NCBI GenBank assembly: GCA_003577005.1
Contig: QEUW01000137.1
Location: forward strand, 1 to 29,082
DNA from: Chloroflexota bacterium
GTDB taxonomy: Bacteria; Chloroflexota; Anaerolineae; Caldilineales; Caldilineaceae
Length of the DNA stretch: 29,082 nucleotides
Reading direction: 5' to 3'
In this document: piece after piece, positions 24,001 to 29,082 of the stretch
How the letters are laid out: the number at the start of each line of letters is the position of its first letter
Numbering within the stretch: the stretch's first letter is position 1
Made by a program: the position numbers and the translations under genes
The notes under the pieces: generated by a model
The model's input: the letters and a program-made list of their open reading frames with translations, nothing else
Databases searched by the model: none
What the model was told of the DNA's origin: nothing

Positions 24001-24234
24001 CTCTTTGCCCAGCGCTTCGGTGATCCGGTAGAGGGTACGACGCAGGTTGGCGCGTGCATCGCGCTGGCCATCCTCTGGCCAGAAGAGCGTTGCCAACTGG
24101 TCGCGGCTGTGGGGCTGGCGGCTGACGGCCAGGTAAGCAAAGAGCGCCAGCGCCTTGCGCAGGTTCAACTCAACGATTTGCTCCCCGCGCATCAACTGAG
24201 GCGAGCCAAAGAGCCGTAGCTCAAGTGCAGACAT
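21049..24234 (-). CDS. SARP-type BTAD regulator with NB-ARC ATPase and TPR repeats
   Basis: A large (1061 residue) AfsR/DnrI-like transcriptional regulator. The N-terminal winged-helix DNA-binding domain (about 1-95) begins MSALELRLFGSPQL with LRKALALFAYLAV and RDQLATLFWPEDGQRDARANLRRTLYRI. The BTAD all-helical domain (about 95-250) contains DWEPxx-like LALDPLHEPAHRLLMQLYAASGQQ. A Pro-rich linker (about 262-292) leads to an NB-ARC/STAND ATPase: TPFVGRAEEVAAIV, Walker A GPGGIGKS (319-326), LILVLDGFEHLLD, LLVTSREAL. TPR repeats such as GDYEAAQRYINESLAIC fill the C-terminal third. ATG 24234 is chosen because AAAGGA lies about six bases upstream; the frame opens at 24267. The cyclase-type protein follows after one base, suggesting a shared sensory pathway. 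Confidence 0.88.
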   Translation of the reverse strand: MSALELRLFGSPQLMRGEQIVELNLRKALALFAYLAVSRQPHSRDQLATLFWPEDGQRDARANLRRTLYRITEALGKEILTFGTETLELNPNADLWIDIEVYQQLVATTLPAGPIDEIDDAALLRLAQAVELYTDDFMAGFTLADCPDFDNWQFFQRDALRRLLARAVEQLALAHLARGQLSEAIPCARRWLALDPLHEPAHRLLMQLYAASGQQAAARRQYEECKRLLAEELDMAPAEETTSLFEAIRTRSAGVGKSQTVTAPQQTPQPPVPAPAPTQPEPPQNLPIPATPFVGRAEEVAAIVGRLHNPTCRLLTLVGPGGIGKSRLAIAAAQALLEEEAAKEVIRDGLFFVALTPAASPNDIVPAIGQALGIQFSGDTRLRHQLLAYLMQKQLILVLDGFEHLLDGAELLSEILLSAAGVKLLVTSREALDLQEEWFYAVPEMPFPDEETVEGIEQYDAVRLFEQCALRSLVGFSLASDAVHVARICRLVQGMPLALELAASWLKVLTTEGVADELASGLDILTARHRNIPERHQSLRVVFDTSWQLLTEPERRAFAALSVFRGGFTYQAAQRVTEIALPVLSALVNKSLLRREADGRYLIHELLRQYAAQKLAEIPAEEAMLSDRHCHFYGAFLQARQSELKGERQLEALREIGGEIENIRAGWQRALARLNSDPDKINIIDSYVEALFHFFDTRSQFRGGEEIFRHAAAQVADAQAPAAVSMRKRTILAKVLGRQGWFLFHLGQHNRAQTLLNQSVELLLSLGARAEAVFSLNYLGAVLRHLGDYEAAQRYINESLAICRANGDRFGVSVALNILGQIAYLQGDFADVQRFCQESLALKRMIGDRWGTVFSLNYLGRVARRQGEYVEARRLFEESMAISRSLGDRRGVAASLNNLGKLAESQQDFAAAAESYHQSIAFYQEIHNLSGVTTVHTNLGDLARRQGNYDEARRQLQSALAIAQDLHSTRHRLDALLSIAALWREIGDTEGALPILHLVLHHPAKTRTQQERAQRLLAELSTQPANNGVTLTTPAAGLAGDQELERLAAQTLVRLSSGLIS

Positions 24235-24631
24235 GCAAAATCCTTTGCGAACAATCGGATCAACCACTCATCCCGACTGTAGATATAGGGTACGTCGAGC
24301 AGCCGTTTGGAAGGGCAGTATAGCGCAACCGGCTTGTATGCGTCAACGTATGGCAGAGAAGCGAGGCTTTTGCCAAAAGTCTCGCTTCTCTGCCATACGT
24401 TGACATCTGTCATCCCTTCGTGTACGATCTTTTTGCCACAAACAAGTCGAACGATAGAGGTCGGTAGGTTTCTCGCTGAATGGATACAACAATTGAATGT
24501 GAGCCAGACCACCGATCAATAAACCCAGTAGAGCCGCGGTTGAGAACGCCAGCAACCAAGTGTCCTCTGGGGGCAGCGCTCTCGGGCAACGATTTACCTC
24601 CTCAAACCGATCAAATCAAGGGGTTTACCAG
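24235..24631. other. Intergenic region between divergent BTAD regulator and galactonate dehydratase genes
   Basis: About 400 bases with no credible gene. It contains the near-perfect palindrome at 24342-24404 and must hold both promoters. Nothing else stood out. Confidence 0.5.
24342..24404. repeat. 63-base near-perfect palindrome
   Basis: Two 31-base arms (24342-24372 and 24374-24404) flank a single central base, with one mismatch (24366/24380) that becomes a G-U pair in a plus-strand RNA. The outer arm begins GTCAACGTATGGCAGAG and the inner part is CTTTTG-C-CAAAAG. It sits between two divergent gene starts, so it is not a terminator for either gene. It could be a cruciform-forming regulatory site, a small mobile palindrome, or a source of a hairpin RNA. 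Confidence 0.7.
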
Positions 24632-25774
24632 ATGAAAATTGCCAAAATCGAACAATTCTTTCCCCGCCCGCGTATGAGGTTGGTCAAGATCACCACCGAC
24701 GACGGGATTGTGGGCTGGGGTGAATCGACGCTGGAGGGCAAACCCAAGAGCGTCATGGCCGCCATCGATGAGTTGAGCGATTACCTCATCGGCAAGGACC
24801 CGCTGCGCATCGAGCATCATTGGCAGCACATCTATCGCTCGGCCTTTTTCCGTGGGGGCAATGTGCTCATGAGCGCGCTCTCTGGCATCGACCAGGCGTT
24901 GTGGGATATTGCCGGGAAGCACTACGGTGTGCCCGTCTACAAATTGTTAGGAGGACCGGTACGCGACCGGGTGCGTGTCTACGCCCACTGGGGCATCCGC
25001 GACCTGAGCGATGAGGGGAAAGCCAAGGCCAAAGAACGGCTCGACCAGCTGCGGCAGGCCGGCGGCTACCAGGCCTTCAAGAGTGGACCTGCCGGCAAAT
25101 GGCGCGCCCATGAACCGCCCGCGCGCATCGATGCGTTTGTCGAGGCGGCCTTTCTCATGCGCGAGTGGGTTGGGCCGGAGGTGGAGCTTTGCTTTGACTT
25201 CCACGGCAAGATGACGCCCGCGCTCGCCATCGAAGTCTGCCACGAGCTCAAGGGGATGCGTCCCATGTTTGTCGAGGAGCCGGTGCCGCAAGAGAATACC
25301 GATGCGCTCAAGCTGGTGAGCGACCATGTGCCCTTCCCTATTGCCACGGGCGAACGCTTGCTGAGCCGCTGGGAGTTCCGCCGCCTCTTCGAGATCCAGG
25401 CGTGCGCTTATATCCAGCCCGACGGTTCGCACGCCGGCGGGATCAGCGAACTCAAGCGCATCGCCAACATGGCTGAGGTCTACTATATCCACGTTATGCC
25501 ACATTGTGCCATTGGGCCGGTGGCGTTGGCCGCCTGTATGCACGTGGATGCCGCTGTGCCCAATTTCTTGATTCAAGAGAGCATTGGTCCACAACAATTG
25601 GAAGGGTCGGTCCAGTTGAACTGGAAGCTCAAAGACGGCTACATGGATCTCTCTACTGCGCCTGGCCTGGGCGTGGATGTGGATGAGAACGAGGTGGCCA
25701 GGATGGCCCTATACACTGAGGAACTGGGCGGTGAGCACTTCTACGAAGACGACGGCAGCGTGGCTGATTGGTAA
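24632..25774 (+). CDS. dgoD: D-galactonate dehydratase-type enolase superfamily enzyme
   Basis: Dehydrates a sugar acid, in known relatives D-galactonate to 2-keto-3-deoxy-D-galactonate. The N-terminal capping domain is MKIAKIEQFFPRPRM with GIVGWGE. The barrel carries metal-binding CFDFHG (Asp189, His191), VEEPVP (Glu215), ATGERL (Glu241) and the base in MPHCAIGP (His291). These are the five DgoD active-site residues, each offset by six from the positions I recall for the E. coli enzyme (183, 185, 209, 235, 285). QPDGSHAGGISE is also typical. ATG 24632 is chosen by family start and an AAGGGG upstream; the frame opens at 24560. Length of 380 residues is normal. Close family members may act on other acid sugars, so the substrate is tentative. 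Confidence 0.85.
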   Translation: MKIAKIEQFFPRPRMRLVKITTDDGIVGWGESTLEGKPKSVMAAIDELSDYLIGKDPLRIEHHWQHIYRSAFFRGGNVLMSALSGIDQALWDIAGKHYGVPVYKLLGGPVRDRVRVYAHWGIRDLSDEGKAKAKERLDQLRQAGGYQAFKSGPAGKWRAHEPPARIDAFVEAAFLMREWVGPEVELCFDFHGKMTPALAIEVCHELKGMRPMFVEEPVPQENTDALKLVSDHVPFPIATGERLLSRWEFRRLFEIQACAYIQPDGSHAGGISELKRIANMAEVYYIHVMPHCAIGPVALAACMHVDAAVPNFLIQESIGPQQLEGSVQLNWKLKDGYMDLSTAPGLGVDVDENEVARMALYTEELGGEHFYEDDGSVADW

Positions 25775-25894
25775 GGAGCAAGCACAATAGCTGAGACTGC
25801 ACCATGTCTCCAGAATTTTACGTCTTTGAATTCTCGAAGGTAAGTCAGTGCGCCAAAGTGCTGCTCGAACCATGAAACCGGGCAGACTTTAGTA

Positions 25895-26026
25895 CTACAA
25901 CGAGACTTCGCCCGGCGGACTCGATCCGACCTCCGGGAGACGCCCACAAATAGGTTGGTTGACGAGACTGATTCTAAGCGTCTCCCGGAGGTCTTGCTGG
26001 CGATAATCGCCAAAGTCTCGTTGTAG
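25895..26026. repeat. Nested inverted-repeat element
   Basis: CTACAACGAGACTT (25895-25908) is inverted at 26013-26026, a perfect 14-base terminal repeat. Inside, GACCTCCGGGAGACGC (25928-25943) is inverted at 25978-25993, perfect over 16 bases. No coding capacity. The 132-base unit is a MITE-like candidate between dgoD and the MFS gene, in a 289-base gap that otherwise holds nothing recognisable. Confidence 0.65.
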
Positions 26027-26063
26027 GGTTAATTAGCAACAAAATAGAGATCAGGATAAACCA

Positions 26064-27317
26064 GTGGCTTTACAACCGGGTTGGCTAGCAGTCGGTCGAC
26101 TTCACCGCGATGTGCAATTGATCCTTGCCGTGTCGGGGTTGATGTCGGTCAGCTTTTTTGGCGTGCAGAACCTGATCAAGGTGCTCTATGTCCTGCGGCT
26201 GGGCTATGGACTGGAGTATGTGGGTCTCTTTGGCGCGATGGGCGCGCTGGCCTACATGGTCATGAGTCTGCCGGGGGGCGCGCTGGGCAGCCGGTTTGGC
26301 CCACAGCCAGTGATGCGCGCCGGCGTCCTGATTACGGTGCTAGGTATGGTGTTGTTGCCCTTGACCGAAAGCTCCCCTGATGGATTGCGGGCCGCAGTTC
26401 CACTCCTATCACAAGTGTTGCTGGCGGGTGGGTGGTCGCTCTTCAACGTCAACATGGCGCCCGCTCTGATGAGCTTGACCACGGCGCAAGAACGCAACAA
26501 CGCCTATTCGCTCAACAGTGTCAGCCGGGGATTAGGAACCTTTGTGGGTGCGGTGGCGGGCGGCTTTTTACCGGCTCTCTTTGTGGCTCTATTGGGCAGC
26601 ACGCTGGCCGACCCCGCACCCTATCGCTGGTCGCTCTGGGTGGGCGCTGTGTTGGGTGTGCTGGCGTTGGTCCCCCTTGTCTGGCTGGGCTCGATTGATA
26701 CCAAAAGCGAGATGGCAACCGGCGGGCCCGCTGCTTCCTTTCCGCGGCTGTGGTTTGCGCTGATCGTGCTCCATGTCGTGCTGGCTCATGCCGCCTTCGC
26801 GACCTGCCAGACATTTTGCAATGCCTATATGGACACCGAACTGCGTCTGTCGCCAGCATCGATTGGGCTGCTGACCGGCGCCGGCCAGTTTGCTGCGATG
26901 CTGGCGCCGCTGCTCGTGCCGATCCTTGCGCACCGGTACAGCAACCGCTGGACGCTCTCGATGACGACGTTGGGGATGGCGGCCAGTCTGGCGCCACTGG
27001 CGCTCTTTGCCCACTGGGCGCCGGCCGGTTTGGGGCGCCTGGGCACAGTAGCGCTGGAGGCTATGTGGCTGCCTGCGCTCCAGGTTCTTCAGATGGAAAC
27101 GGTTACCGCACGCTGGCGCTCTTTATCCTATGGTATCGTATCGACGATGATGGCGCTGGCCTTTGCGTCGGTCAGTTTGGCCGGCGGTTATATCATCGCT
27201 GCATGGGGATATCGCACCCTGTTTCTGATGGGGGTGCTCACCAGTGTGGCCGGGGCCGTGCTCATGCAGCGTACGCCCCAGCTCGCGCAGGGAGCGGTCG
27301 CCCCTCAAGAGCCATGA
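26064..27317 (+). CDS. Major facilitator superfamily transporter
   Basis: An integral membrane protein of 417 residues with about 12 hydrophobic segments. MFS-type features are the segment LPGGALGSRFGPQPVMRAGV between the second and third helices (G-x-x-x-D/R-R-x-G-type loop) and a symmetric second half after residue ~215, with VPILAHRYSNRWTL as the corresponding loop. Start GTG 26064 has AGGA seven bases upstream. It lies between a sugar-acid dehydratase and an alpha-fucosidase on the same strand, so import or export of a sugar or sugar acid is plausible, but substrate cannot be read from sequence. Confidence 0.82.
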   Translation: MALQPGWLAVGRLHRDVQLILAVSGLMSVSFFGVQNLIKVLYVLRLGYGLEYVGLFGAMGALAYMVMSLPGGALGSRFGPQPVMRAGVLITVLGMVLLPLTESSPDGLRAAVPLLSQVLLAGGWSLFNVNMAPALMSLTTAQERNNAYSLNSVSRGLGTFVGAVAGGFLPALFVALLGSTLADPAPYRWSLWVGAVLGVLALVPLVWLGSIDTKSEMATGGPAASFPRLWFALIVLHVVLAHAAFATCQTFCNAYMDTELRLSPASIGLLTGAGQFAAMLAPLLVPILAHRYSNRWTLSMTTLGMAASLAPLALFAHWAPAGLGRLGTVALEAMWLPALQVLQMETVTARWRSLSYGIVSTMMALAFASVSLAGGYIIAAWGYRTLFLMGVLTSVAGAVLMQRTPQLAQGAVAPQEP

Positions 27318-27405
27318 GCTTTTGAGGCAAAAACTAGCTTGCGGAACACTGGGCGACAATCGACGAAACTTTAAGCCAGCTATTCATGTACACAAAAAGC
27401 AGCAA

Positions 27406-27463
27406 CACGGAGGACACCGAGTGTTCACAGAGCGCACAAAGAAAGAACTCGGTGTGCTCTGTG
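27406..27463. repeat. Degenerate CACGGAGGACACCGAG-type inverted repeat
   Basis: CACGGAGGACACCGAG (27406-27421) faces CTCGGTGTGCTCTGTG (27448-27463) with two mismatches. The surrounding bases (CACAGAG, CTCTGTG) continue the same low-complexity pattern. This style of intergenic repeat occurs in several bacterial groups (recollection). It precedes the fucosidase gene by about 50 bases. Confidence 0.5.
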
Positions 27464-27513
27464 TCTTCTCTGTGTTCCTGTAGTCTTGCTCCAGCTTATC
27501 CGGGTTAGGGGGT

Positions 27514-28971
27514 GTGACTGTGATCAATCTGCAAGCGATCAACCAGACCATTGATGCGGGCCCATTTGCGGCAAATTGGGATGCGCTGCGTGGGTACACG
27601 ATTCCATCATGGTATGAGGACGGCAAGTTTGGCATTTTTATCCACTGGGGCGTCTACAGCGTGCCGGCCTTTGGCAACGAATGGTATCCCCGCCACATGT
27701 ATCTGCGGGGCCGGCCCGAGTTCGATTACCACGTGGCTACCTACGGCCCGCACCACCAGTTTGGCTATAAAGACTTCATCCCCCAATTTACCGCCGCCTA
27801 CTATGATCCCGCCGGGTGGGCGAGCCTCTTTCGGGAGGCAGGCGCCCGCTATGTGGTGCCTGTAGCCGAACACCACGATGGATTCGCCATGTACGACTCG
27901 GCTCTGACCCAGTGGTGCGCCGCCAAGAAGGGACCAAAGCGCGACCTGATCGGTGAACTGGCCGCCGCCGTGCGCAAAGAGGGGCTGGTCTTTGGCCTCT
28001 CCAGCCATCGCGCCGAGCATTGGTGGTTTATGAACGGCGGGCGCGCATATGATTCTGATGTGAACGACCCGCGCTATCAGGACTTTTACGGGCCGGCCAC
28101 ACCGATGGAAGGAGACCCCCACAAACTGGACGCCCGCCCCTACCCCGACACGGCTTTTCTGGATGATTGGCTGTTGCGCACTTGCGAATTGGTGGAAAAA
28201 TACCAGCCGCAACTGGTCTGGTTTGATTGGTGGATCGGCCACGAGGCCTTCAAACCCTATCTGCCCCGCTTTGCCGCCTACTATTACAACCAGGGCGCCC
28301 GCTGGGGCAAAGGTGTCGCCATCAACCACAAGTACGAGGCCTTCCCCGAAGGGACGACCGTCTTCGACATCGAGCGCGGCCAGCTTGCCGGCATCCGCCC
28401 GCTGCTCTGGCAGAACGACACCTCGGTCTCGAAGAATTCGTGGGGCTATGTCCACAATCAGGATTACAAGAGCGTCGATTCGTTGGTGGATGACCTGGTC
28501 GATGTGGTGAGCAAGAACGGTGCGTTGCTGCTCAACATCGGCCCCAAACCCGACGGGACGATCCCAGAGCCGGAGCAGCAGATCCTGCGCGAGATCGGCG
28601 CCTGGCTCAAGGTCAACGGCGAGGCGATCTACGGCACGCGGCCGTGGAAGATCTTCGGCGAAGGCCCCACCGAGGTGAGCGAGGGCTCGTTTACCGACAC
28701 CAAACGGGCCGACTTTACCGGCGAGGACATCCGCTTTACGGCCAGAGGGGACATTCTCTACGCCATTGCGCTGGCGTGGCCGGGCCGACAGATGACGGTC
28801 CGTTCGCTGGGTCGGGCCGCCAGGTATTGGGATGGGCCTGTGAATGCGGTCCGTCTGCTGGGGCATGATGGGCCGCTACGGTGGGCGCAGACCGGCCAGG
28901 CGTTGGTTATCGATCTGCCGGAACAGCAGCCTTGTGAGCACGCGTTTGTTATTGAGGTGCGCGGCGGGTAG
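27514..28971 (+). CDS. GH29-family alpha-L-fucosidase
   Basis: Retaining glycoside hydrolase that releases terminal L-fucose from glycans. Typical GH29 elements: WYEDGKFGIFIHWGVYSVPAF, NEWYPRHMY, YVVPVAEHHDGFAMYDS (His120, His121), RDLIGELAAAVRKEGLVFGL, nucleophile Asp238 in LVWFDWWIG, and SKNGALLLNIGPKPDGTIP. A C-terminal beta domain (about 400-485) follows. No signal peptide is visible, so a cytoplasmic enzyme acting on imported oligosaccharides is likely, consistent with the MFS gene just upstream. Start is GTG 27514; GTG 27520 has better spacing from AGGGGG and may be the true start. Length of 485 residues is normal. Confidence 0.9.
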   Translation: MTVINLQAINQTIDAGPFAANWDALRGYTIPSWYEDGKFGIFIHWGVYSVPAFGNEWYPRHMYLRGRPEFDYHVATYGPHHQFGYKDFIPQFTAAYYDPAGWASLFREAGARYVVPVAEHHDGFAMYDSALTQWCAAKKGPKRDLIGELAAAVRKEGLVFGLSSHRAEHWWFMNGGRAYDSDVNDPRYQDFYGPATPMEGDPHKLDARPYPDTAFLDDWLLRTCELVEKYQPQLVWFDWWIGHEAFKPYLPRFAAYYYNQGARWGKGVAINHKYEAFPEGTTVFDIERGQLAGIRPLLWQNDTSVSKNSWGYVHNQDYKSVDSLVDDLVDVVSKNGALLLNIGPKPDGTIPEPEQQILREIGAWLKVNGEAIYGTRPWKIFGEGPTEVSEGSFTDTKRADFTGEDIRFTARGDILYAIALAWPGRQMTVRSLGRAARYWDGPVNAVRLLGHDGPLRWAQTGQALVIDLPEQQPCEHAFVIEVRGG

Positions 28972-29020
28972 GCGCTGTCAGCTTTTGCCCCACCCTTTAT
29001 TCGAGCCAAAAGGAGATCTC

Positions 29021-29082
29021 ATGCAACTTGGGCTTTTCATGATGCCGATGCATCCACCGGAAAAGGACCGCACCATCTGCTT
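29021..29082 (+). CDS. Luciferase-like (LLM class) flavin-dependent oxidoreductase, N-terminal fragment
   Basis: ATG at 29021 follows AGGAG by about five bases. The 20 visible residues, starting MQLGLFMMPMHPPEKD, match the N-terminus of bacterial luciferase-like monooxygenases, where a GLFMMPLHPP-like strand opens the barrel. The gene runs off the window. It starts 50 bases after the fucosidase stop, so probably the same transcript. Confidence 0.65.
   Translation, partial: MQLGLFMMPMHPPEKDRTIC

Noticed and set aside
27380..27480. Possible CRISPR-like repeats (CACAGAG/CTCTGTG patterns)
   Set aside because: There are no regular repeat-spacer units; the pattern is a degenerate inverted repeat.
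27607..28866. Minus-strand open frame of 419 residues
   Set aside because: Antisense to the GH29 gene with its catalytic motifs; long antisense frames are common in GC-rich coding DNA.

Overview
The window looks like a piece of a GC-rich chromosome from a Chloroflexota bacterium (Caldilinea/Anaerolineae-like). This is inferred from gene content: a giant BTAD/NB-ARC/TPR regulator paired with a cyclase/AAA/TPR protein, a PhyH oxygenase, GH29 and DgoD sugar genes, and many palindromic intergenic elements. It is not a phylogenetic result.

Layout. 1-471: 3' end of a GyrA-like beta-pinwheel protein. 577-2393 (minus): a BrnT/BrnA toxin-antitoxin pair directly upstream of selD. selD only reads as full length if an in-frame TGA at 1630-1632 is selenocysteine. 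brnT carries a one-base frameshift. 2476-8454: scattered metabolic genes (PhyH-family protein, class III aminotransferase, IclR regulator, UlaG-like metallo-hydrolase, class V aminotransferase) separated by inverted-repeat elements. 8749-11099 (minus): livF and livG ATPases of a branched-chain amino acid type transporter, split by an oppositely oriented Phd/PIN toxin-antitoxin cassette. The permease and binding-protein genes are absent.

11086-16611 (minus) is a visibly AT-richer island and the most interesting part. It is a tightly packed operon in the order N6-adenine-type DNA methyltransferase, a double-GHKL protein (MORC/Hsp90-like N-terminal ATPase joined to a histidine-kinase-like C-terminal part), a receiver-domain protein with an unknown C-terminal domain, a ComEC-like metallo-beta-lactamase hydrolase, and a BsuBI/PstI-type restriction endonuclease. 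The nuclease can be rebuilt only by allowing one frameshift. The two ends of the operon are a methylase and a restriction enzyme, while the middle looks like a phosphorelay with an effector. I read it as a possible signal-controlled restriction or defence system. The nuclease end overlaps the start of livG, so the island apparently landed at the head of the liv genes.

16974-24234 (minus): a two-gene operon of a SARP-type BTAD/NB-ARC/TPR regulator followed by a double cyclase-domain/AAA/TPR protein. 24632-29082 (plus): a sugar-acid and glycan catabolic group of D-galactonate dehydratase-type enolase, MFS transporter, GH29 alpha-L-fucosidase and the start of a luciferase-like flavin oxidoreductase. 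No rRNA, tRNA or CRISPR array was recognised.
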